Source: Nocardia niigatensis NBRC 100131 (lineage in GTDB: Bacteria > Actinomycetota > Actinomycetes > Mycobacteriales > Mycobacteriaceae). From it: a stretch of DNA of 64,000 nucleotides. A model generated the notes under the pieces. That model did no database searches and was not told where the DNA came from. It saw only the letters and a list, made by a program, of their open reading frames with translations. Shown here piece by piece: positions 44,259 through 52,228 of the stretch (positions are counted from its first letter, which is position 1; the number at the start of each line of letters is the position of its first letter). A program made the position numbers and the translations under genes. Where the stretch lies: positions 60,541-124,540 of the forward strand of contig NZ_BAGC01000061.1 of assembly GCF_000308655.1 (NCBI RefSeq), in the 5' to 3' direction.

Positions 44259-44274
44259 TCTCGGTCGAGCAGAG

Positions 44275-45270
44275 TCAGCCCGCGGCGGCCTCCGGATGGC
44301 GGCGCGCGTTCCGGATGACCCGGTGCAGCTCCCCATTGAAGGCCTGCTCGGCCTCGATGTTCACCAGGTGGCCGGTCGGCAGGATCGAGTAGCGCTCCAG
44401 ATTGCCCGCCGCGGCGAGGGCATCGGCGATCTCGCGCGAATGCACCTCGGGCAGCAGCTTGTCGTAGGAGCCCGCGACGACCGTGGTCGGCACCGTCAAA
44501 TCGGCGGCGGCGCCGTGCACATCGAGCTTCACCAGGCCACGCGCCACCGCGGCCCGGACCGAGGGCCGGCACGAACGGACGATCGAGACACCGAAGGCGA
44601 CCTGCTCGGAGGTGGCCAGCGGATTGGTCAGCCGGTTCTTGGCGATGAGGTTGATCGCCGCGCCGCCGGGCAGCGGAATCGGGGTGCCGAACAGCGCCAC
44701 GGCCAGCCAGTCCGGACCCGGAATGACATCGTTGAGCAGCGGAATCACGGTGGCGCGGTTGGGGATCTGGCGCGCGGCCGTGGTGGCCAGCAGCACCGCC
44801 GAGGCCTGGTGCTGCACCCGGTGCGCGTACCTCTGTGCCCAGGCCTGAATGGTTATGCCGCCCATACTGTGCCCGACCAGCACAGCGCGCTGGCCGGGCC
44901 GCAGCACCGCGTCCAGCAGGTCGGAGAAGTCGTCGGCCAGCTGATCGGCGCCGAAAGTCCGCGTGCCGCTTTCGCTTTCACCGTGGCCGCGCTGATCGAA
45001 GGCGATCACCCGGTACTCACCGGAGAAGGCGTTGATCTGCGGGTTCCAGTACTCGAGGGCACAGGACCAGCCGTGCGCCAGCACGATGACCTCGCCGTCG
45101 GAGGGGCCGTAGGCGTGCACGCGCAGGCGCGCGCCGTCGCGGGTGGTTACGGGGATGACTTCGGCGGGATGCGGCGTGTTGAGGGAAGCCGTCTTATAGC
45201 GGCGGGACCGCAGTCCGGGGCGAAGGGGGGCGGTCAGCGCATCGACGCCCTCCGGCAGTTTCACCAGCAT
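44275..45270 (-). CDS. Alpha/beta hydrolase, paralogue 1
   Basis: 331 aa. VLAHGWSCALEYWNPQINAF (oxyanion motif), VIAFDQRGHGESESGTR, nucleophile elbow VLVGHSMGGITIQAW, acid near VVAGSYDKLLPEVHS and His in LPTGHLVNIEAEQAF. A hydrophobic cap segment (PGPDWLAVALFGTPIPLP) suggests a lipid-like substrate. ATG at 45270 with AAAGGAG 5 bases upstream. Its near neighbour at 45418 is a paralogue with the same leader pattern, including a CTTGC/GCAAG palindrome upstream. Substrate unknown. Confidence 0.88.
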   Translation of the reverse strand: MLVKLPEGVDALTAPLRPGLRSRRYKTASLNTPHPAEVIPVTTRDGARLRVHAYGPSDGEVIVLAHGWSCALEYWNPQINAFSGEYRVIAFDQRGHGESESGTRTFGADQLADDFSDLLDAVLRPGQRAVLVGHSMGGITIQAWAQRYAHRVQHQASAVLLATTAARQIPNRATVIPLLNDVIPGPDWLAVALFGTPIPLPGGAAINLIAKNRLTNPLATSEQVAFGVSIVRSCRPSVRAAVARGLVKLDVHGAAADLTVPTTVVAGSYDKLLPEVHSREIADALAAAGNLERYSILPTGHLVNIEAEQAFNGELHRVIRNARRHPEAAAG

Positions 45271-45315
45271 GAGCACTCCTTTGTGTTCCAGACCACGGTA
45301 TCGCGCTAACCAAAG

Positions 45316-45333
45316 TGCTTGCAATAGCAAGCA
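45316..45333. promoter_or_regulatory. Palindrome upstream of hydrolase paralogue 1
   Basis: TGCTTGCAATAGCAAGCA: 7-bp arms, 4-base centre, 45 bp upstream of the start. A similar palindrome (GCTTGCTAGTGCAAGC) lies in front of paralogue 2 at 46491. Candidate binding site of a shared regulator. Confidence 0.6.
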
Positions 45334-45417
45334 GGGATATATCTTCTTGCTCTACAACTATGTTCGCGGTGACGGCCGTCTCTGTTAGGGAACCCCAGGG
45401 GTGGAAGTGCCCACCCC

Positions 45418-46440
45418 TCAGGCGCCCACCGCCCGCGCGGGAATCCCGAACGCGGACTTGGCGATCCGGGCGAGTTCGGCATTGAACTCCCGGTGGGCCT
45501 CCACATTGCCGAGATGACCGGTCGGCAGCACCCGATAGCCGTCCAGGCTGCCGGTCGCGGACAGCATCTCGACGATGCGCTCCGAATGCACGGGCGGGGT
45601 CAGATCGTCGGCCGCCCCGGCGATGACGGTGGTCGGCACGGTCAGATTCGCCGCCCCGCGCCCCACGTCCAGGCGGGACAGCAGGGTTCCGAACCGGCCG
45701 CGCACCCGGGCCGGGCACGAGCGCACGATGTTCAGGGCGAAGGCGGCGATGTCGCCGACCGCGGCGAGGCTCATGACCTGCCGGCGGAACGCCCAGGTCA
45801 CGAGCCGGATCGGCGGGAAGAGAATCGGGAGGCTCAGCCCGAGCAGGCCGATCACGAAGGGCAGCTTGGCAATACCCCGATTGAAGAACGGGACCACGGT
45901 GGTCTCGGCGATCAGATCGCCGGCCGCGGTATTGGTGAGCAGCACCGCCAGCAGCTGCTTCCGCACGCGCTGCGGATACCGGCCCGCCCAGGCCTGGATC
46001 GTCATGCCGCCCAGGCTGTGTCCCACCAGCACCGCGCGCTGACCGGGCCGCAGCGCGGCGTCCAGGACATCGGCGAGATCGTCGGCGAGCTGGTCGGTGG
46101 TGAGCGGGGCGGTGCCCTCGTCGCTCTCACCGTGGCCGCGCACGTCGTAGGCGACGACGCGGTATTCACCCGCGAAGGCGTTGATCTGGGGGTTCCAGTA
46201 CTCGAGGCAGCAGGTCCAGCCGTGCACCAGCACGATGACATCGCCATCGGCCGGGCCATAGGCGTGGACTCGGAGCCGGGCGCCGTCCGTGGCGGTGACC
46301 GGGACGACCTCGCAGGGTCCGGCCGGCGGATTCAGATCCGCGTTGCCGTAGGTCCGGGTGCGCAGGTCGGCCCGGTGCTTGCGCACCAGGTCACGGATCT
46401 TCCGGCCGAGGTCCGCCGAGTGAGGCAGCGTTGACCGCAT
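45418..46440 (-). CDS. Alpha/beta hydrolase, paralogue 2
   Basis: 340 aa. VLVHGWTCCLEYWNPQINAF, VVAYDVRGHGESDEGTA, VLVGHSLGGMTIQAWAG, VIAGAADDLTPPVHS and LPTGHLGNVEAHREF give the complete hydrolase set. The hydrophobic cap (FVIGLLGLSLPILFPPIRLV) is longer than in paralogue 1. ATG at 46440 with AAAGGAG 6 bases upstream, the same leader AACACAAAGGAGTG as paralogue 1, so these are a tandem duplication with separate promoters (148 bp apart). Confidence 0.88.
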   Translation of the reverse strand: MRSTLPHSADLGRKIRDLVRKHRADLRTRTYGNADLNPPAGPCEVVPVTATDGARLRVHAYGPADGDVIVLVHGWTCCLEYWNPQINAFAGEYRVVAYDVRGHGESDEGTAPLTTDQLADDLADVLDAALRPGQRAVLVGHSLGGMTIQAWAGRYPQRVRKQLLAVLLTNTAAGDLIAETTVVPFFNRGIAKLPFVIGLLGLSLPILFPPIRLVTWAFRRQVMSLAAVGDIAAFALNIVRSCPARVRGRFGTLLSRLDVGRGAANLTVPTTVIAGAADDLTPPVHSERIVEMLSATGSLDGYRVLPTGHLGNVEAHREFNAELARIAKSAFGIPARAVGA

Positions 46441-46455
46441 AGGACACTCCTTTGT

Positions 46456-46476
46456 GTTACTGATAGATACAGTAAC
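46456..46476. promoter_or_regulatory. Palindrome GTTACTG-N7-CAGTAAC before hydrolase paralogue 2
   Basis: Perfect 7-bp arms GTTACTG / CAGTAAC with a 7-base A/T-rich centre, 15 bp upstream of the start codon, typical of a TetR- or GntR-type operator. Not present before paralogue 1. Confidence 0.6.
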
Positions 46477-46490
46477 CCGCGCTACCCCGC

Positions 46491-46506
46491 GCTTGCTAGT
46501 GCAAGC
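46491..46506. promoter_or_regulatory. Palindrome GCTTGC-N4-GCAAGC before hydrolase paralogue 2
   Basis: Arms GCTTGC / GCAAGC; counterpart of the site at 45316. A shared regulator of both paralogues is inferred. Confidence 0.6.
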
Positions 46507-46571
46507 AGCCGAAAAGTTCCCGAGTCGGAACACACTTCACCCCGGTCGGCGCCCCGGTGTGAAAAAAATAA

Positions 46572-46600
46572 CCGCCACCCCGGAGCATCCGGAGTGGCGG
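46572..46600 (-). terminator. Terminator after DUF2516 gene
   Basis: 12-bp stem CCGCCACTCCGG / CCGGGGTGGCGG (one mismatch) in the leftward RNA followed by TTATTTTTTTCAC, a strong U-tract. Lies just beyond the DUF2516 stop. Confidence 0.9.
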
Positions 46601-46620
46601 CCGAGGGCCTCGGAAACGGG

Positions 46621-46905
46621 CTACCAGCGCGGCCCGCGCTGAATCTCGTCCACCTTCGGGCGGACGTCGGCGAGATAGACGCCGGTGGCCACGATGGCGG
46701 CGATGCCGAGCAGACCGACAGGACTGACGGGCAGCAGGAGCACGGCCATGGATGCCACCAGAATCGCGATCCACACCGGCTTGGTCAGTTTGTCCACGGC
46801 CGTGAAGGCGTCCGGGCGCTGACGAATCGCGTGCACGAGGGCGAACACCGTCATGCCGAGGGCACACAGTTTCAACACCCACAGAATCAGTCCGGGAATT
46901 CCCAT
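46621..46905 (-). CDS. DUF2516 family small membrane protein (Rv0476-like)
   Basis: About 94 aa with two or three hydrophobic helices (LILWVLKLCALGMTVFALVH; VWIAILVASMAVLLLP; VGLLGIAAIVATGVYLA) and a charged end DVRPKVDEIQRGPRW. Function unknown; conserved next to hbhA in mycobacteria. Several in-frame starts exist (46920, 46917, 46905); the last is used because the membrane helix begins there, but none has a clear ribosome site. Confidence 0.85.
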   Translation of the reverse strand: MGIPGLILWVLKLCALGMTVFALVHAIRQRPDAFTAVDKLTKPVWIAILVASMAVLLLPVSPVGLLGIAAIVATGVYLADVRPKVDEIQRGPRW

Positions 46906-47051
46906 CACCCCACCCATCATACGGGTGAAGCCCTGCCCACCAGGGCTTCTCATCGCGACACGAATTCCGGGCGACGCCGGCCCCCTGAACGCAGCCGCCC
47001 CCGCACACGTGAGTGTGCGAGGGCGACAAGCTTTTTCGCTCGAGGCGAGGG

Positions 47052-47729
47052 TTACTTCTTGGCGGGGGCGGCCTTCTTGGCGGGGGCGGCCTTCTTCGCG
47101 GGAGCCTTCTTGGCGGCGACCTTCTTGACCGGCGCGTCCTCGACCGGGGCGGTCTCGGTGGTCACGTCCACGACCTCGGCGTCGACGGCTTCCTCGAGCT
47201 CGGCCTCGGCCTCGGCCTCATCCTTGCCGGCGCGCCCGATGTAGGGGCCGACCTGGTCGGTCACCTTGCCGATGATGTCCTGGGTCTGCGACAGCAGGTC
47301 GTTGTAGCGGGTCTCGACCTGCTCGAAGCGCTCCTCGAAGGCCGGGTTGCTGCGCAGCTTCTCGACGGTCTCCTCGCCGCGGGCGGCCAGGTCGGCGTAC
47401 AGGTCCAGCAGCTGGTGGTAGTACTGGTCGACCAGCTTGCGCAGCTCCTCGGCGGTGGCCTTCTCGCGCAGCTCGGCCAGGTCCTCGGGCAGCTCGGACG
47501 GCAGCGCCTGCACCCGCTGGCGCAGCGTCTCGGCCTGCTCCTGCAGGTCGGCCGGGAGGTTGGCGACGCGCTCGCGGGCCTCATCGATGCGGCCCTGGAC
47601 GTCAGCGGAGGTGGCACGCTCGCGGATCTGCGAGACGGCGTCGAGCACGGCGGCGTAGATGGCGTCGCCCGCGCCGACCGTGGCGTAGATCGGTTTGGTC
47701 ACGGTCGCGGTCAGATTCGATTCGGTCAT
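47052..47729 (-). CDS. hbhA: Heparin-binding haemagglutinin-like protein
   Basis: 225 aa. A short N-terminal hydrophobic stretch (GAGDAIYAAVLDAV), a long coiled-coil middle rich in Glu/Arg/Leu (ADLQEQAETLRQRVQALPSE and on), and a Lys/Ala/Pro C-terminal tail (KKAAPAKKAAPAKK) that in HBHA binds heparan sulphate and is methylated. Surface or envelope-associated adhesin and, in mycobacteria, linked to intracellular lipid inclusions. ATG at 47729 overlaps the XRE gene stop in ATGA. Downstream a GC-rich stem (46997-47023) without U-tract. Confidence 0.93.
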   Translation of the reverse strand: MTESNLTATVTKPIYATVGAGDAIYAAVLDAVSQIRERATSADVQGRIDEARERVANLPADLQEQAETLRQRVQALPSELPEDLAELREKATAEELRKLVDQYYHQLLDLYADLAARGEETVEKLRSNPAFEERFEQVETRYNDLLSQTQDIIGKVTDQVGPYIGRAGKDEAEAEAELEEAVDAEVVDVTTETAPVEDAPVKKVAAKKAPAKKAAPAKKAAPAKK

Positions 47730-48262
47730 GATGGTTCGCTCTCCTGGCGTGGCGGAACTTCGGTTGTGCGGTGCGGAACCTCGTTGTCCCTGTTTCCCCC
47801 GGGAACGCCCCCCATTAGCTCCGTTGCGTCCCCTCTGTCCTCGTTAGCCTGGTTTTCCCGGCAAAACGATTCATAGATGTCCAGGAGGACCTGCTTCTGA
47901 CGTTCCGTCAGGCCGGTATCGGCCAACAGGGCATCCCGGACGGGGCCGTGCGGCCTCTGCTCGAGGTACCCGGCCCGCATGTACAAGACCTCCGAGGAGA
48001 CCCGCAGACCTTTCGCGATCTGGGCGAGTACCTCGGCGGACGGGTTGCGCAGCCCGCGCTCGATCTGACTCAAGTACGGATTGCTCACCCCCGCCAGTTG
48101 TGCGAGCTGACGCAGCGAGACCTGGGCGGCCTCGCGTTGCGCCCGGATGAAGCCCCCGATGTCGTGAGCCGCGTTGGCTACGCGACCCGTCCGATCTCCG
48201 GCGGCGGACGTCTCCGCGCTGTCGCCCTCGATCGGTTCGGGAACCTCGGGATCGTGCTTCAT
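47726..48262 (-). CDS. XRE-family helix-turn-helix regulator (Rv0474-like)
   Basis: 178 aa. HTH FIRAQREAAQVSLRQLAQLA and VSNPYLSQIERGLRNPSAEV (recognition helix), then a second helical segment VSSEVLYMRAGYLEQRP and DTGLTERQKQVLLDIYESF, and a disordered polar tail. Immediately upstream of, and coupled to, hbhA, so it probably regulates that unit. The M. tuberculosis counterpart has been reported as copper-responsive. ATG at 48262 with GGAAGG 7 bases upstream preferred over the GTG at 48265. The promoter region contains CTTGCAAG and GCTAGC elements (48313-48331). Confidence 0.9.
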   Translation of the reverse strand: MKHDPEVPEPIEGDSAETSAAGDRTGRVANAAHDIGGFIRAQREAAQVSLRQLAQLAGVSNPYLSQIERGLRNPSAEVLAQIAKGLRVSSEVLYMRAGYLEQRPHGPVRDALLADTGLTERQKQVLLDIYESFCRENQANEDRGDATELMGGVPGGNRDNEVPHRTTEVPPRQESEPS

Positions 48263-48399
48263 CACTCACCTTCCGGCGGTTGTGCGGTCAATTCTAGGAC
48301 GGGGTGCTAACTCTTGCAAGCGCTCTGCTAGCGCTGTTCACCGAATGGCACGTGGCAAACAGCCGGCGCTCCGCCCGCAGCGCTTTATTGGTCAAATGT

Positions 48400-49758
48400 T
48401 CAGCCATTGAACAGCAAATGCGACACGGCGTAGATGACCAGGCCCGCGAGCGAACCGATCACCGTGCCGTTGATGCGAATGAATTGCAGATCCTTGCCCG
48501 CCGCCAATTCGATCTTGCGACTCGCCTCTTCCGCGTCCCAGCGGGCCACGGTGTCGCTGACCAGCGACGCGAACTCGGCGCCGTAGTTGGCGACCAGATA
48601 CCGGACGCCGCGCTCGAGCCAGCCGTCCACCTTGTCGCGCATCACCACGTCGAGCGAGAGCCGCTCGCCGAGCTGCTGCACATTGTCGGCGACCTTGCGG
48701 CGCAGCGTGGAATTCGGATCGTCGGCCGACTCCAGGATCATGCGCTTGGCCGCCCGCCAGGTGGCCTGGGCCATCCCGGTGACTTCGCGCCGGCCCATGA
48801 GCTCGGTCTTGATCTTTTCCGCCTTTTCGATCATCGCGTCGTCGAATTGCAGATCGTGGGCGAAATCCTCGAGGAAGCGATTCGCCGCCAGCCGCACTTC
48901 GTGATCGGGCTGCGTGCGCACCTTCCAGGTGAATTCCACCAGCTCCCGATAAATGCGTTCGGCCAGCAGCGAATTCACGAATTTCGGCGCCCAGGACGGC
49001 GCGTCCCGGTTCACGATGCGGTCCAGGGTCTCCTGCGAGTCCAGCGCCCACTGGTGCGCGCGCTCGGCCAGCAGGTCCAGCAGCGGGGCCTGCCGGTTGT
49101 CGGCGATCAGCTCGTTGAGCACCTTGCCGATGGGCGGACCCCACAGCGGCTCGGCGATCCGCTTGACGATGGTGTTGTCGATGATCTGCTCGACGTCCTC
49201 GTCGCGCAGCACGCCGATCACCGCGCGCAGGATGGTCGCGCTCTCGTCGGAAATGCGTTCCGCGTGCGCGGGCTCGGCCATCCAGCGGCCCAGCCGGAGC
49301 GGGACCTGCGCGGAATTCACCTTGACGGCAACGGCATCCGGCGAGAGGAAATTGGTGCGCACGAATTCGCCGAGACCGGCGCCCACCTGATCCTTCTTCT
49401 TGCGGATGATCGCGGTGTGCGGGATCGGCAGTCCCAGCGGATGCCGGAACAGCGCGGTGACAGCGAACCAGTCGGCCAGCGCGCCGACCATGCCGGCCTC
49501 GGAGGCGGCCTTCACATAGCCGACCCACTCACCTCCCCCGCCGCGCGAGCTGATCCAGGCGCAGACGATGTAGATGATCGTGGCCACGGCGAGAAACCCG
49601 GTGGCAATGGCCTTCATGCGCCACAGCTCGCGCTTCTTGCCCTCTTCGTCCAGGAGATCGGCGAACGCTCCGCCGCCGTTGGGTGGTGTCTTCATCGGCT
49701 TCGGCTCGGTCGTTTCGAGTACCCCGGCACTGCCGGCAGGTTGCTCCATATCTTCCAT
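48400..49758 (-). CDS. DUF445 family membrane protein
   Basis: 452 aa. An N-terminal helix (ELWRMKAIATGFLAVATIIY) then the conserved VKAASEAGMVGALADWFAVT, a long helical cytoplasmic domain (DEDVEQIIDNTIVKRIAEPL) and a C-terminal helix (NGTVIGSLAGLVIYAVSHLL). YheB/DUF445 proteins bridge membranes or bind lipid; function unclear. Rv0473 counterpart. ATG at 49758 chosen by length and family; an ATG nine bases later has a nearby GGAAG. Convergent-start neighbour is the TetR gene. Confidence 0.86.
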   Translation of the reverse strand: MEDMEQPAGSAGVLETTEPKPMKTPPNGGGAFADLLDEEGKKRELWRMKAIATGFLAVATIIYIVCAWISSRGGGGEWVGYVKAASEAGMVGALADWFAVTALFRHPLGLPIPHTAIIRKKKDQVGAGLGEFVRTNFLSPDAVAVKVNSAQVPLRLGRWMAEPAHAERISDESATILRAVIGVLRDEDVEQIIDNTIVKRIAEPLWGPPIGKVLNELIADNRQAPLLDLLAERAHQWALDSQETLDRIVNRDAPSWAPKFVNSLLAERIYRELVEFTWKVRTQPDHEVRLAANRFLEDFAHDLQFDDAMIEKAEKIKTELMGRREVTGMAQATWRAAKRMILESADDPNSTLRRKVADNVQQLGERLSLDVVMRDKVDGWLERGVRYLVANYGAEFASLVSDTVARWDAEEASRKIELAAGKDLQFIRINGTVIGSLAGLVIYAVSHLLFNG

Positions 49759-49881
49759 TCTGGCGCGTGGTGTGACGTACTCCCCGCCACCGGGCCCTTC
49801 CCGATCGGCGACGATCCACAGCATGGGAGGCTTAAGCTGAATAGGCCCAGGCCCAGGACGCGAACAAGGAGCCAACGCAGC

Positions 49882-50622
49882 GTGACCACCAAAGGCAGCG
49901 TGAGTGCCGCCGTGGAGGCGGCCACCGGCCCCCGCGGTGGTCGAGTCGACGGCCGCAAACGCCGCTGGCAACAGCACAAGATCGACCGGCGCGAGGAACT
50001 GGTGGACGGTACCCTCGCCGCCATCCGCAAACGCGGCGGCGATGCCGGGATGGATGAGATCGCCGCCGAGATCGGCGTCTCGAAAACCGTGCTCTACCGC
50101 TATTTCTCGGACAAGCAGGACCTGACCCGCGCCACCATGGAGCGGTTCATCGAGACCACGCTGATGCCGCGCATCTACGAGGCCATCAGCGACGACCTCG
50201 ACGAGTACCAGCTGGTCCGCAACACGCTGGCGGCCTACGTGCACACGGTCGACTCGGACACCGACGTCTACCGGTTCATCATGGGCAACGGCTCGGCCAC
50301 CGACACCTCCACCCTCGCCGACTTCGAGAAGCTCTTCGCCCAGGTGGTCTCGGCGGTCATCATCGACAAGGCCTTCGACCGCGGCATCCAGACCGAGGGC
50401 GCGATGCTGTGGTCCTACGTGCTGGTCGGCGGTGTGCAGCTGGCGACGGACTGGTGGATCTCCAACCGCACCATGTCCAGCGAGGAAATGCTCGACTACC
50501 TCACCATGATGGCCTGGAGCGCGATCGAGGGCATGGTCCGCGCGGGCGGCGACCGGCATTACTTCAACGCGCACCCGCACGTGCTGCCGGACCCGGAAAA
50601 CCGCGAAAACACTGCTAGCTGA
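49882..50622 (+). CDS. TetR family regulator (Rv0472c-like)
   Basis: 246 aa. N-terminal basic extension (RGGRVDGRKRRWQQHKIDRR), HTH MDEIAAEIGVSKTVLYRYFS, and a long ligand-binding domain with tryptophan-rich end. GTG start with AGGAG 11 bases upstream. Divergent from the DUF445 gene over 123 bp. Immediately after the stop lie GCTAGC inverted repeats (TGCTAGC / GCTAGCA, 50612-50631) upstream of the UbiB gene. Confidence 0.9.
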   Translation: MTTKGSVSAAVEAATGPRGGRVDGRKRRWQQHKIDRREELVDGTLAAIRKRGGDAGMDEIAAEIGVSKTVLYRYFSDKQDLTRATMERFIETTLMPRIYEAISDDLDEYQLVRNTLAAYVHTVDSDTDVYRFIMGNGSATDTSTLADFEKLFAQVVSAVIIDKAFDRGIQTEGAMLWSYVLVGGVQLATDWWISNRTMSSEEMLDYLTMMAWSAIEGMVRAGGDRHYFNAHPHVLPDPENRENTAS

Positions 50623-50733
50623 CGGCTAGCACTCGAGTTCGCAGTGTGGTTAGGCTGAAGCCGGCGGACCACACCACGCGGTATCCGCCGTGTCGGCACC
50701 AACGGGGGTGTTGGCTCCCATGGAGGGTCACTG

Positions 50734-52167
50734 ATGGCGAAAGAGCTGCCCACATCCAGGCTTGCGCGGGGGACGAAGCTGGGGATTGCCGTCGCGGGTA
50801 ATGCCTTGCGCGCCCAGAAGACTCGACGATCCATGCGCGGCCGCTCCGAGGCCGTGCGGGCGCGGATGGCCGAGGAGTCCATGATCCGGGCCACCGAGCA
50901 GATGGTCATGGTGCTGGGCACCATGAAGGGCGTGGCCATGAAGCTCGGGCAGATGCTGTCCGTGCTGGATCTGGATCTGGTGCCGCCGGAGCATCGGGAG
51001 CGGTTCCAGCGCCGGCTGGCGGTGCTGCGCGACAGCGCGCCCTCGGTGTCGTTCGACGTGATGCGGGCGGTCATCGAGGAGGACTTCGGCAAGCCGCTGG
51101 AAGCCGTTTTCGCCGGGTTCGATCCGGAGCCGGTGGCGGCGGCCTCGATCGGGCAGGTCTACAAGGCGACGCTGCACGACGGCCGCGAGGTCGCGGTGAA
51201 GGTGCAGTATCCGGGGATCGATGTCGCGGTGCGCGCGGATCTGAAGAACCTGGCCATGTTCCGGCGCATCCTGCAGTCGGCCATGCCGTGGGTGACCCCG
51301 GCGGTGCTGGACGAGCTGCGCCTGAACCTGGAGAGCGAACTCGACTACGTCGCGGAAGCGACCACCCAGAAGCAGATTTCGGAGCTGTTCACCGGGCACC
51401 CGTTCATCGTGGTGCCGACCACCTACCCGGAACTGTCCACCACCCGGGTGCTGGTGAGCGAGTACTTCGCGGGCCGTGGTTTCGAGGAGATCCGGGAAAT
51501 GCCCGCGGCGGAACGCAATCGGATCGGCGAGATCATCTACCGCTTCTATGTGGGCTCGCTGTTCACCTTCAACGAGTTCTGCGGCGACCCGCATCCGGGG
51601 AATCTGCTGCTGGGCCCGGACGGCCGGGTGGCGTTCCTGGACTTCGGGCTCTTCAACCGGATGGATCCGGAGCACGTGCAGTTCGAGGCCATCTGTATTC
51701 GCGCGGCGGCCGAGGAGCGGGCCGAGGATCTGCGCGATCTCATGGTCGAGCGCGGCATCATCGATTCCCCGGAGGAGATCACGCCCGAGGAGTGCCTGGA
51801 GTACGTGCTGGCGGCGTGCGAATGGGCGCTGGTGGACGAGGATCTCACCATCACCCCCCAATTGGCCTCGGGCGCTTTCGTACTGGCGGTGGATCCGCGG
51901 GCCAGCGAGTTCACCGGGATGAAGCAGCAGAATCTCCCGCCGGAGCACCTGTTCTCGCGGCGGGCCGACTTCCTCACCTTCGGCATGCTGGGGCAGCTGG
52001 AGGCGACGGGCAATTGGCATCGCATCGCGCGGGAGTGGCTCTACGGGGACCAGCCGGTCACCGAACTCGGCCGCGCGCATCATGAATGGCTGGCGAGCCG
52101 CCCGGCTCCGACGCCGACCACCGGGGGACCGACCAAGAAGACCCGCAAGCGCGCCGCGAAGGCGTGA
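50734..52167 (+). CDS. ABC1/UbiB family atypical protein kinase-like protein
   Basis: 477 aa. Signature KxGQ motif GVAMKLGQMLS, Ala-rich nucleotide loop AAASIGQVYKA, VK ion-pair Lys in GREVAVKVQYPG, catalytic loop DPHPGNLLLG and DFGLFNRMD. A basic C-terminal tail (KKTRKRAAKA). Family members support ubiquinone/menaquinone or lipid homeostasis; here, in a menaquinone organism, the partner is unknown. ATG at 50734. A short hairpin follows the stop. Confidence 0.91.
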   Translation: MAKELPTSRLARGTKLGIAVAGNALRAQKTRRSMRGRSEAVRARMAEESMIRATEQMVMVLGTMKGVAMKLGQMLSVLDLDLVPPEHRERFQRRLAVLRDSAPSVSFDVMRAVIEEDFGKPLEAVFAGFDPEPVAAASIGQVYKATLHDGREVAVKVQYPGIDVAVRADLKNLAMFRRILQSAMPWVTPAVLDELRLNLESELDYVAEATTQKQISELFTGHPFIVVPTTYPELSTTRVLVSEYFAGRGFEEIREMPAAERNRIGEIIYRFYVGSLFTFNEFCGDPHPGNLLLGPDGRVAFLDFGLFNRMDPEHVQFEAICIRAAAEERAEDLRDLMVERGIIDSPEEITPEECLEYVLAACEWALVDEDLTITPQLASGAFVLAVDPRASEFTGMKQQNLPPEHLFSRRADFLTFGMLGQLEATGNWHRIAREWLYGDQPVTELGRAHHEWLASRPAPTPTTGGPTKKTRKRAAKA

Positions 52168-52190
52168 ATACACCCAACTCTCGGCAGCTT

Positions 52191-52209
52191 TCCGGGGCCT
52201 CGCCCCGGA
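52191..52209. terminator. Hairpin after UbiB gene
   Basis: Perfect 8-bp stem TCCGGGGC / GCCCCGGA with 3-base loop CTC, 23 bases past the stop; no U-tract, so a weak terminator or RNA-processing hairpin. Confidence 0.5.
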
Positions 52210-52228
52210 CACCCCAGGAACGGAACAG

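Noticed and set aside
48304..49881. Upstream extension of the TetR gene at 49882
   Set aside because: The open frame lies antisense to the DUF445 gene; the conserved HTH and a ribosome site point to GTG at 49882.
50620..50655. CIRCE-like heat-shock element after the TetR gene
   Set aside because: The left half (CTAGCACTC) fits, but the right half does not give GAGTGCTAA at the required spacing.
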